Source: Limnephilus marmoratus
Taxonomy: Eukaryota > Arthropoda > Insecta > Trichoptera > Limnephilidae
Length of the DNA: 64,000 nucleotides
NCBI GenBank assembly: GCA_917880885.1
Contig: OU862908.1
Span: 51,481,819 to 51,545,818, forward strand
Reading direction: 5' to 3'
In this document: in pieces, positions 55,501-64,000 of the stretch
Position numbering within the stretch: the first letter of the stretch is position 1
How the letters are laid out: each line of letters opens with the position of its first letter
Translations under genes and position numbers: made by a program
The notes under the pieces: generated by a model
Told to the model about the DNA's origin: nothing
Databases searched by the model: none
The model's input: only the letters and a program-made list of their open reading frames with translations

Positions 55501-58500
55501 AAACGTGTCACGTAGTATGGGTACGTTCCCTTAAGTTGTAAATTTTACTTATGAGTGTAAACCTAGTCTAAGCCATTGAAAAACTACTTTTAAAACGATG
55601 GTCAAATGCAAAACTGTCTCCTTGCCTCTTATGGTGAGGTTCAAAAGTGTCAAGTCTCGAAATGCACCAATCACGTGCAAATCCAATGCAAAATCCAATA
55701 TGGCCGGTGTTATGGTTGAACTGCAAAACCTCCACTATTTAAAATATGTTTGTTTTTGGAGCTGAAACATATCTTTTTTTTTTTTTACATGAGCTCCACA
55801 CAGGAGGCCCTCAGGAAAATAATTTCCCTCAGGGCCTACGTCATCTTTAGGGATGCTGTGTGGAGGGAGGAAAGGAAGGAGAGGAGGGTTCTTGGAAGGA
55901 AAAGGGTTTAAGAGGTGGGTAGGAATCTGGGGTTCAGTGTGTCTTGGTCATCCGCCTCCAAGACCTAGACAAACCTCACGCCATGAACCCGGGCACCCCT
56001 GCTAAATCACCAAACGTAGCGAACCACTTGGGGTGACCTATGGCAGAGGGGTTGGTTATCCAATAAAGGTTCCCGGGGCGGCGGTACCCATTCCCGCCTC
56101 CCAAATTGAAATCTAAAAATTATTGATTTGAAAATGTGAATCTAAAAAAAACATCCATTAGCTTGCAGTTTAAAAAAAAAAACAAAAAAGTTTAAGCGAA
56201 ATACGCAAACAATTTTTTTAAATGCTGAACATTTTGTATTGGTAAATAGTGGCTGTTTTGCTTTTACACCCCTCAATTATTAATTATTTGATGAGTGTTT
56301 TCAATAGAAGTTATCTACCCCATATTATGTGTTTTTTTTTAAATTCTTATTCTCTATACAGGGGTAGGTGTCTACGAAATGGCTAATTCATATTTTCAAA
56401 AATCAATATTATTATCTGTAATATTTTTTTAGGTATATACATACTTAGAAACATAAGGCCAACATTTATTCTTATTTTTATTAAAAAATATATTTTGTTT
56501 TAGAAATGTGTAAGGAATATTACGTTTTCTGAATGTTTTTTTCTCAAATTTGTAAATATTTCTCTTTTGTAAAAATTAGCAATTTTCGGCTTCTTTTTAC
56601 GAATGAATTAAATTTTCGGTAAAATTTCGGGAATAACTGGACATTCTTTACAATTTTAGAAAAAAAATTTGATTCACCTTAATTAAAACTGCCCCGAAGT
56701 TTTTGCGAGATATTTTTCTTTGTGAAAATACTCCCCAATCAGATATTTATATTTCACATGGTTTTTCTACTCTCTGTTGGAAACATCCTGACTTTATGTA
56801 CTTAGTAGTAAATTATTATCTATATTGTTCTGACAAGTAACTGTTATGTTTGATTGATAAAGGTGTGCACTCTGGAAGCCAAGTGCCGGGAGAACAGCCC
56901 CGAGGTGTGGCATGCGGCCATGTCCACGCTGAAGGAGCGCGCGTTGCACCTGGAGAGATCCCTGTCTGCTGAGACGCGCATCAAACTCGACCTCTTCTCC
57001 GCCGTAGGGGAGGCCAAACGCCAGCTGGGCCTGCGGGAAGGTTAACTAGCTCATTTATTATATATTTTTTCTTTTTATATAAAAAGAAAGACAAAAATTT
57101 GCAGTGACAATGGCAAGAAACTCTCCCTAATCCCATCATTAAAAGCAGAAATTGTTGCTTGTGCAATCATGGGTGCCTTACTTATTTATGTACAGATTCA
57201 GATGTACGGTTTCAGTAAGAAAAATAGAGAATGCTCTATTTTGATACCAATTTTCGTCCAGATTGATGACGGACATTATTTGCTGTACCTTTATCCACTG
57301 GAGCGCCTTTTGCCACAATATAGTGCCATTTAAAATACCTCGGATTGGTTTGCTGCAGGTTCTAGACAAATTTTCCCTAGATGCATTAATTTTTTTTGTA
57401 ATATTTTTAAATACTCTCGCGATCTGAGACTAACATAATAATGCAGCTGATAAAATCCTTTAAAGCATTTTTTATAGATGTCTCTTTTATTTTGCATCTA
57501 TGATCTACTAGAACAATTTAAAAAACATTTTTATTCGTGTCGTTTACAAAAAATTCTCCTCTGAACTGTCAGCCATGTGTTTGTTTAGAATGAGGTGAAA
57601 GTGATTGTTTTAATTGATTTTTATTACGTATTTATATATGACAGTTATCGCAATTCAATTATCTATCTGAGGGAGCGGGAGACAGAAATGAAAGGCGTGC
57701 AGTCCATGTGTGAGTCAGTCTTTATTGTGGCTACGTAGCGGAGGTCGATGCGGAGCGGGAGCGGAGTGACAGTAGTGATGCTGCTGCGCGATGATGTGAA
57801 GATGAAGGTCAGGACACTACGGCGGTGAAGATCACAGGTCTTCAGGAAGCCGGCGTGTTGCCCTACACCGTGGCTGTGTACACGTGACCTTGGTCCAGGC
57901 GATGGCCGTCGTCGCGTTGACGAGGTATTGGTGGCTGTGTGTCCAGTGGGTCGGAGCACACACGTGACGCAGGAAGGAACCTTGAGAGGCGATGAGGATG
58001 CTGGCGTGTTGCCAGGTGCTGGTTGCTGCTCGTTGCAGGATGCTGGATGATGGTGCGTTGCCGGTTGTGGTTGCTGCTCGTTGCAGGATGTTGATTGCCA
58101 TCTCATGTCGAGATGGTAGTTGGAGAAGTGCCTCGAAGGTGCTGGAATGTTCCTGGGTCACGCTGGATAAATTGATGTTCACTGTCGACTGCGCGAGGCC
58201 CGTGCCCCACGCGGGCAGGTACTTAGTCGCGACACTGCTCGTTCTGTGTTGCTTGCCCGGCCGATGAATGAATACTGAGGTACTGACTGACTGGCTCCGA
58301 GCAAGCGAGCGCGGCTTATATACCCGTGGCAAGTAATTAGTCTCGCAGTAGGTAATGCGGTGAATTCACGCAAAGGTGAGAAATCGCTCGAACTTTCTGC
58401 GGGCACTTGTTTGGTACAGCCAGACGTTCTAGCTCTTTCGCGTAGGTGGCGGATTATCATTTCTACTACGTTATGGTACTCGCGGGTAGGTAGATGTATC

Positions 58501-60602
58501 GCTGTAGGTATGTTCTTCCAGCGAATTCTGTGGAGGTCAGTGGCGCTGCGGTAAATTTCGCAGAGCGGGTTAAGTAGCCGCTACACATCTATTTAACGTG
58601 GTTTCAAGTCGGTTAAATCTAAAATTTGTGACTTTTAAAATGTTTTACTTGAGTGGAATGTGAATTTCAAATTTCATCCGATCATTGTGTTTATTTTTAC
58701 AATTATCGATCTAATCACTTATACATGACGATATACATGTAAAATTCAATTAGTTGGTTAAACTTTTAACCCAATAAATGATAAATTAACCAGCTGTCGC
58801 ATTGCATTTTGTGAGAATGAAACGTGTAGAACGTGTAGAATTCAAAATTATCCAATTTTGATGGAAACGTATCACTACGGCAATTTCAAATGGAACTATC
58901 ACGCAGGATTTGCGCAGTTTTAAAGTTTACGATTTTATAATATTTTTTTTATAAATCTTCGTGATAATCGACAAAAGATAGATGATAATCGACAAAAGAT
59001 AAATGATAATAGACAAAAGGTAGATGATAATCGACAAAAGATAAATGATAATAGACAAAAGGTAGATGATAATCGACAAAAGATAGGTGAATTTATTGGC
59101 TGTATAGAACTATGTTCAGTTTGTATGTCTCCATATTAAAATTCAGAGGTATGATTTTTTAATGCGAGCGGGAAATATTCAAAACGGTCACCAAAAAATT
59201 TCGAGCAATCTGAGAAAAGTTTCAAATTCTGCTGTCGTTCCAGCGGTTATGTGGAAAAGTCGCAAGTTATAAGAAAATAATTTTCTGTCAACTTTTGCCT
59301 GTCAAAGTTTGCGCGCAAAATTTCTGGTTCTTCCCGTGCTTTTTAAATGTTCCTATTTATTAGTTTTTTTTAACGCTTTTGCTAAAATAAAAATTGTTCT
59401 AAAATTTAGATAAAATAATCTTTCCAGTATGTTTATTAGATATCAACATTTTTGTTTATAAATATAAAAATTTTAATATTGGAAATGTAAATTGGCTAAA
59501 AAATGCATACCTGCGAATATTTGAATTAAAGTAATTAAAATAGAATAAACTTCAAATTTTAAATTCAGATTCCTTTTCTAAACAAAATTTGTAATAAAAC
59601 AGTCACCTCACTTTTTATCACTTTCATACAATTTTATTTTAAAATTAAACGTGGGTTACGTCACAAATAGGCGCAAAATCAAACCGTCACTTTTGATCGG
59701 GTTTGTAAAATATCTGAACATTCTAGCTCATATAATTCTAAGACGAAGAGAAGCATTATTTCTTTCCGTTTCTAACATAAAAGAAATCACAAATATTCGC
59801 ATTACAGAAAGAGAGATATCTAACTTTTAATAATGCACGGTCGCTCTGGGACAATCTGGGTCTCCTGTTATTATAACGGCATATGATGTTTTGGGACAAC
59901 TTGGGTTTCCTGTGATTAAACGGGTTAAATTTTTAAGAAAATTTCACTGTGTGTCTTTGGAATCTTATATCTTGGTCTCTAATGTGGCCTTGTATTTTGT
60001 GGAAACAAGCTACCGATTTCAATTTTATTTATACCGGGTTAAATCGGGTTAAATCTTTAAGAAAATTTCACTGTGTGTCTTTGGAATCTCATATCTTGGT
60101 CTCTAATGTGGCCTTGTATTTTGTGGAAACAAGCTACCGATTTCAATTTTATTTATACCGGGTCAATTTCCACGATGATCTTACAAATCCTGTATAAATG
60201 TCTGTTTATGAGTGGGTTAGCTGATACCGTATTTCCCTTGCAGGAGTCATCCGCGCACAAGAAAAGGAAGTGGACGAACTGAAGGGGAAGATAGCGCAGA
60301 TGCTGGCCATCATGCCGTCGGAGCCCTTCACCTCCAGCCCGGGCGGAGTGTCGAAGCTGCGCGCCGCCGACTGCAGCTTCCCCCCGCTCATGGGGCACCT
60401 TCAGCCGCTGCAGCAGGTCATGCAGGTGGCCCCGCAGCCGCACCAGCAGTCCCAGGCCATGCAGCACCACCAGCTGCAGCAACATCAGCAGCACAACCCT
60501 CAGCACCACCTGCCCCCCGTGAGCCCCTCCAGCCTGGACCCCAACGCCTGCGCATACACCCCTAAGGGGCGTGTGCCTTGTGGACCCTCTAGTGACAACT
60601 AA
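46525..60602 (+). CDS. Maco1: Macoilin (TMEM57/MACO1 orthologue), ER membrane coiled-coil protein (881 aa, nine exons)
   Basis: Macoilin is a multipass protein of rough ER and neuronal membranes needed for normal neuronal excitability in worms. Exons: 46525-46604, 46935-47076, 50558-50684, 50944-51218, 51305-51797, 51923-52600, 52854-53167, 56863-57040, 60244-60602; phases give 881 codons plus TAA. The start MKRRNAECGKMRRPIKRNKI is the conserved basic N-terminus. Four hydrophobic segments follow up to about residue 170 (LKFLLLWAMVILADFILEF, FSVFFVCIAV, IPVQWVFFAASTYVWVQYVW, TLILCTVFVYVEAG), then CRPFAAHCIGYPVVTLGFG and ENTFYMQLLQQALP. A long polar linker and a Lys/Glu repeat exon lead to coiled coils ending SLSAETRIKLDLFSA and the C-terminal SLDPNACAYTP motif. 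The exon 8 donor (GTTAAC) is weak. A His/Gln-rich stretch near the end is specific to this protein. Confidence 0.95.
47077..47993 (+). other. Macoilin intron 2, left part, unassigned
   Basis: No repeat or frame recognised. From 47994 to 48138 the sequence (CCAGGGTTTCCCAACCTTTA) looks like a hAT terminal repeat followed by AT-rich DNA. Confidence 0.45.
48139..48706. mobile_element. Fold-back element with 8-bp target duplication, copy 2
   Basis: 568 bp, same family as 40325-40907: identical tip motifs and the same paired frame MNGCISLNFAERALI on both strands. It is flanked by an exact TTCAAAAA duplication (48131-48138, 48707-48714). It inserted beside hAT remains in macoilin intron 2. Confidence 0.85.
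48725..49330 (-). pseudogene. hAT transposase C-terminal remains
   Basis: The minus-strand frame at 49072-48725 ends in a hAT dimerisation domain: WQNFAIPGHNANVERVFSLI followed by NAQWTKERNKLQTETI. Upstream residues of the same protein (NEVIDQLSQIMDNIKN, LRHLSEAHPDSVEEF) lie at about 49330-49110 after a frameshift. There is no N-terminal zinc finger or complete DDE triad, so it is inactive. It belongs with the hAT end at 49420-49569. Confidence 0.75.
49420..49569 (-). mobile_element. hAT 5' end, TAGGGTTGCCATCTGTCCGG family, copy 2
   Basis: Inverse of the left 150 bp of the element at 15574-16436 (TAGGGTTGCCATCTGTCCGG, GACATGTTTGGCTTTTTTAG). It is the 5' end of the element whose transposase remains follow at 48725-49330. 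The other end was not found, so the copy is truncated or rearranged. It shows that the 15574 element is a deletion derivative of an hAT family. Confidence 0.7.
49931..50245 (-). pseudogene. ZBED-type hAT transposase fragment
   Basis: A 104-residue minus-strand frame with LALKILIPFLSTFICETGFS and ALVLIKTKHLAVHSDLTIAL followed by EPRID. This is the C-terminal dimerisation region of ZBED5/FAM200-like hAT transposases (usual pattern: LIPF.T.YLCE.GFSAL..IKTK.R..L). It is a different hAT lineage from 48725-49330. Only the C-terminus is present. Confidence 0.75.
51923..52600 (+). repeat. Coding minisatellite of KEKES(H)-type hexapeptides in macoilin exon 6
   Basis: Nearly the whole exon codes for short units such as KEKEAN, KEKESN, KDKDSH and KEKDSQ, about 18 bp each, giving a long highly charged Lys/Glu/Asp stretch. 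The coding strand is almost purine-only. Vertebrate macoilin has only a short KGKEKDKDAKK segment here, so the stretch looks expanded. It should behave as a charged single helix or disordered spacer between membrane part and coiled coil. Confidence 0.8.
53487..54441 (-). mobile_element. Tc1/mariner element with broken transposase
   Basis: 955 bp with ends CAGGGTGTCCCAAAAGAAAG and its inverse (CTTTCTTTTGGGGCACCCTG), flanked by TA. The minus strand carries transposase remains: an N-terminal part around 54200-54000 (IRKWVKKFEEIGT, RSLGTVENV, RRRASALNVHRSS) and a C-terminal part at 53859-53644 (INWPPRGPDLTPMDFFLWGYLKS). Between them only WFQQDGA survives, so most of the catalytic core is deleted. 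It lies in macoilin intron 7. Confidence 0.8.
54612..55568. mobile_element. Dispersed non-autonomous DNA element (TTTACACTCGTAAGT family), copy 2
   Basis: Starts GCTGGCTTTACACTCGTAAG and ends with the inverse (CTTATGAGTGTAAACCTAGTC). It is about 790 bp without the nested MITE at 55366-55530. Sequence order follows the copies at 2886 and 61505. Confidence 0.75.
55366..55530. mobile_element. PIF/Harbinger-type MITE, GGGAACGTACCC family, copy 3
   Basis: 165 bp, ends GGGAACGTACCC / GGGTACGTTCCC, right flank TTA and left flank TGA (one change from TTA). It is nested in the dispersed element. Confidence 0.8.
55771..56110 (-). mobile_element. Poly(A)-tailed retroposon fragment, minus strand
   Basis: A T run at 55775-55787 is followed by GC-richer DNA unlike its surroundings. 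Read on the minus strand it ends GTGTGGAGCTCATGT plus A run, as non-LTR retroelement 3' ends do. Edges at the right are vague and no reverse transcriptase is present. From 56111 to 56862 the intron is AT-rich and unassigned. Confidence 0.45.
57668..58585 (-). mobile_element. Solo LTR in macoilin intron 8
   Basis: 918 bp; on the minus strand it begins TGTAGCGGCTACTTAACC and ends TCCCGCTCCCTCA (TG...CA). The hexamer ATCTAT occurs one base outside both ends (57661-57666, 58587-58592). It has a TATATAA box (58322-58316) and an AATAAA signal (57726-57721) in LTR order, and no coding region. Unlike the surrounding intron it is GC-rich. Its promoter would read antisense to macoilin. Confidence 0.75.
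58316..58322 (-). promoter_or_regulatory. TATA box of the solo LTR
   Basis: TATATAA on the minus strand inside a GC-rich LTR, about 600 bp before the LTR's AATAAA. Position and context fit an LTR promoter; activity is unknown. Confidence 0.5.
58963..59088 (+). repeat. 21-bp tandem repeat, six units
   Basis: Six units of the form GATAATCGACAAAAGATAGAT. Units 2-3 and 4-5 form an identical 42-bp pair (C/A and A/G changes alternate), so the array grew by a two-unit step. Confidence 0.85.
59921..60168 (+). repeat. 124-bp tandem duplication just before the last macoilin exon
   Basis: Two head-to-tail copies (59921-60044, 60045-60168) differing at only a few bases; both contain GTGTGTCTTTGGAATCT and CTACCGATTTCAATTTT. 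The second copy ends 75 bp before the exon at 60244. Confidence 0.9.
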
Positions 60603-61504
60603 CTCCTCTCAATAACTAGGTAGTCGGGTAGCAGTGGGGTTCATACGCAATTATTTCAAGAATCTGGGGAGAGTGAGAGTGACTTCGATTTATGTCTGTT
60701 ATTCCCAATCCAACTTGTCATCCGTTGAGCTGAAATTTTGTCTAATGACGCTGAAATGCATAATTACGCTCTTCCCAGGGCCATCTCTACTTCACTTATC
60801 CCGATCCGAAAACTAATCTAACTAGTAAAGTTGACTAACTAAGGGAAAAGTTTGATAAAATAACAGAGTTATTAAATGCATTGAAAAAGTGACATTTCTG
60901 ATGACTGTAGGCGGAGCGATAGGATATGTGTGGGATGGAGTCACCTATCTAAACAAATATTGGGAACATGCAAATCGAAGTTGTTTGTCATTTTCATTTA
61001 ACTTGACAGAAACTTTATATTGGCTACTGAAATATTGTTAACAAAAGCCTTTACACGCCTGTACAAAATTAGATATTCTGTTAAAAAAAATGCCCCATTC
61101 TATTCTGCCATCCGACTACCTGACTACATCCTAATCCATCCCCCGAAGAATCTCCTCTACTCAAGTAGTATTATTTGTCACGTGACCCTAGTATAAACGC
61201 ATGACATTGATTCCTTTTTATCCATTCAAATGTTGAGGGCACCTGAACCATCTCCTGTATGAGAAACAACCAGTCGTATGAGATAAACTTAAGAAACAAT
61301 CTAATCAGAATAGATCTAGATGCTGAGCAGAGTGCTGAAACACTCCTTCAGTTCACCAGCAGCTGCAGCCATGTACTGATTTGTAGACAATGATAATATT
61401 GTATACCTACACATGAATTCCCAGTCATTAATAATTACATATGTATTATTGATGCAAAGATCAAACGCAAATCCTGTTTTATTCTTAACTAACTAAAATT
61501 CTAT
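60603..61504 (+). other. Macoilin 3' UTR and flank
   Basis: Follows the stop codon directly. No AATAAA is seen before the transposon at 61505; ATTAAA occurs near 60870. Later AATAAA hexamers lie beyond it at about 63130, 63455 and 63605. The transcript end is therefore unresolved. Confidence 0.5.
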
Positions 61505-62347
61505 GACTGGGATTAGACTCGTAAGTTTTTTCCTGTAAATCGCTCTTGTAAGCGATTTATGGCCAAATTACCAATGTAAACGACATTAAAAGTCACTTAA
61601 CGTAATTTATAGCAAGTTACAGAACTTTTTATTTCGGAAGTTTTTTGACAGGTCTAATCGCGCCCGCGCGAATTTCGAGCCTTCTTACAGCTTATAAAAT
61701 CAATTTGATAAGCTAAGAGACTTACCCCAAGAAATGGTTCCGAAATGCGCCGCGCTCCGTTGCAAAATGTCAAAAATTAAAATACAATTGTTTTCATAGG
61801 ATTTTTTTCCTACAAAACTACTTAGTATTTATTTCCACTTATTTAAGTTTTCTGGGAAATGAGCATCCTTCTATTCAATTATCGGTCCAATCCTTTCCAA
61901 TCTTAACGTTTTTGTTTTTAACATTTACGTATTTGAAATTTTGAATTCGAAGTCGGTTGCTGTCAGCAGGATGTCAGATAGCTGTCATTCGGATAATTAT
62001 TATTATTATTAATTGCCGCCTTTGACCACCTTTGACGGCTTAAAAGCACGTGGAGAATTGTTTAGTTAAAGCCAAAGCTATTTCAACACTTTATTGGAAT
62101 GTTTCGTCTTTATTGACAAAATCACGTAAATTTGACAGTAGCAGGTCGTTGTTGACAGGAAGCCATTTTACCGCAAATAAATTTACAGATGTAAACGGTT
62201 GCATGAACATTTACACAGGTCGAGCTTCCGGACAACTTCCGTGATCATTAATTACCACAAGTCGGATGCATATGTAAACGCTCCTGTGAGTAACCTGTCA
62301 AAATCTTATGTAATCCGTAAATTTTAATTACGAGTCTAACCCCAGCC
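61505..62347. mobile_element. Dispersed non-autonomous DNA element (TTTACACTCGTAAGT family), copy 3, uninterrupted
   Basis: 843 bp with ends GACTGGGATTAGACTCGTAA and the inverse ATTACGAGTCTAACCCCAGCC (one mismatch in the outer half), TAT on both sides (61502-61504, 62348-62350). It is the only one of the three copies without an insertion, so it is the best reference for the family. Confidence 0.8.
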
Positions 62348-62350
62348 TAT

Positions 62351-64000
62351 CTTTGATTTCAAGTACATAAGCGTTTCTCATAAAAACCTCTAGATTCCAG
62401 ACAAGAACTGCTAATTCAAAAGTCTACTATTTGATGCTTTGCCTTTTACAAGTAATGATGCGTATCTTGATTAAAAATTCTATAATTTTTGCATTTCTTT
62501 CCAAATTAATGTTTTAATGACTTCCATTTTCCTAGGACATTATTTAAAATCACCTTGCAATTAAAAATAATATTTCGACTTTTCCACAAAGAATCCCTGT
62601 TGCATTGCGACCATTGCAGTTGATGAGTTATTATCGTTATTCGAGATACGCCTACCGGTTCATTTCAAAAGACTCATGATTTTTTGAAGTATTGAAAACA
62701 TTTTGTGGCGGGTCCATTGTATGTTTTTCAAAGCAATAGACAAGTTTTATCCTATTATGAATCAGATTTCAATGAGGAGATGATAGAGACTAATATGACA
62801 TTAAACATAGATTTGATCTCATCACAGTTTGTGAACAATTTATTTTATTTTATTTATTTTTTTACGGAATCTCTTATTCATTATTTAATACCGACAAAAC
62901 ATTCAAATTTTTGTGATTATTTCTAAGCATGTTACACACTTTAAAAAGTCCACGCCATCAATCAAATCAACCCATTAATTCAATTGAGAAATGAACAATA
63001 ACCTCACACCAAATACATATTCGGTGAAAGAATCCTCATTTTTCCTACGAATTCTTGCCTTTATCGTTAAAATCATCTCCCTTCTCTTCCTACTGATGAA
63101 TTGTTGGTAGTTGTATTTCCCAAATAGTAATAAAACTCCTGAAGGAAGTTAGGAAACCTTGCCACCAAGTGCCCTCTGCAGTTGGCCGAGGAGAATAGGT
63201 TATGCGGCTGCAGAGGTATAGTAAAAAGGTTTATTTTGATAGGATTGGATCTCGTTGGAGATGAAAAACAATTAGTACAAATTTAAAACCATGTAAAGTA
63301 TTTGTTGTGAAAATTTATAGAAATGTTCCTAGAATTGTATAATATTATATTTGAGCACATTTTTTAGAGAGTGTGGCATCTGTGACCTCAAAACTTTCTG
63401 AACTGAAACCTTCAAGTGATATGTGATGATTTATACAATACATGTGTATGTGCATAATAAACTCTTACTAGTAAAACAGTGACTTCTGGAACTTTGCAAC
63501 TTTTTAACATGCGCCCAGTATCTACATAACTACACTGCGGCCCGCCAAACTTTTCGGGCAGAGATTATTTTTTTTATTTCCTGAAAACATTCAAAACTGA
63601 ACAATAAAAGTGTAATTGCTTTTCTCAACATATTGAATGTATTCAAACTGGTTTCTTTCTATTCTGCATTCATTGAAGCATATGTTATAATTTTATGAAA
63701 AATTTTATGTTCTAAACAATTTTACTTGTAATTAACTTAATGTATCAATTTTCGAGTCAATGCATAATTCAAATTCATAATAATATTTTCTTGGTAAATA
63801 CATAATATTATGTGTATTTTACGAAAAGGAGATGACTTATGAATAAAATTTTATTTATTATGTACCCATTGACTGTAAAATTATCTAAGCAAGATTCTTA
63901 GCACTTTTCTGTCCCATAATTATACTGAAGTACATCTACATGTCTGCAATGCTCTTCTTCCACAGGTTTCATAATCATAATTTGTCATAAATTATTGAAT
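62351..64000. other. Right edge of window, no gene seen
   Basis: AT-rich DNA with several AATAAA hexamers but no exon-like frame, repeat or RNA gene that I can support. Confidence 0.5.

Noticed and set aside
57665..58590. A protein-coding gene in the GC-rich block with frames up to 166 codons
   Set aside because: TG...CA ends, flanking hexamers, TATA and poly(A) signals mark it as an LTR; the frames show no domain and follow from GC-rich sequence.
59949..60282. Paired short proteins beginning MCLWNLISW
   Set aside because: They are the same 124-bp duplicated intron sequence read twice, inside a macoilin intron, with no conserved domain.

Overview
This is nuclear DNA from an arthropod, most likely an insect. 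It holds four spliced, conserved animal genes with AT-rich GT-AG introns, embedded in a dense field of hAT, Tc1/mariner, PIF/Harbinger, piggyBac, BEL/Pao and retroposon remains. The transposon flora would fit a hemipteran, but the sequence alone does not settle the order.

Layout. (1) 40-11302, plus strand: the 3' eleven exons of GBF1 (garz), the Golgi ARF-GEF. The Sec7 half lies upstream of the window. (2) 11303-31048: about 20 kb without a host gene, filled with nested mobile elements. They include a MITE split by a solo LTR, a Harbinger-type element holding a tRNA-Val-derived SINE head, three hAT-type elements with exact or near-exact 8-bp target duplications, a fold-back element, and a nearly complete BEL/Pao retrotransposon on the minus strand (21316-27671). 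(3) 31049-33456, plus: complete seven-exon RMI1. (4) 37005-45881, minus: complete six-exon USP16/45-type deubiquitinase, tail-to-tail with RMI1. (5) 46525-60602, plus: complete nine-exon macoilin, head-to-head with USP16 across about 640 bp that probably holds both promoters. (6) 60603-64000: macoilin 3' flank, with one more copy of a dispersed DNA element.

The four genes are not a pathway: GBF1 acts in ER-Golgi traffic, RMI1 in the BLM-TOP3A dissolvasome, USP16 in ubiquitin removal (histone H2A in mammals) and macoilin in ER membranes, mainly of neurons. They are neighbours only. The most distinctive observations are a GBF1 exon duplicated as an unusually long target-site duplication around a poly(A)-tailed insertion, a hAT element carrying a decayed C2H2 zinc-finger array, a two-copy fold-back family with perfect 8-bp target duplications, and relative insertion ages readable from the nested elements.
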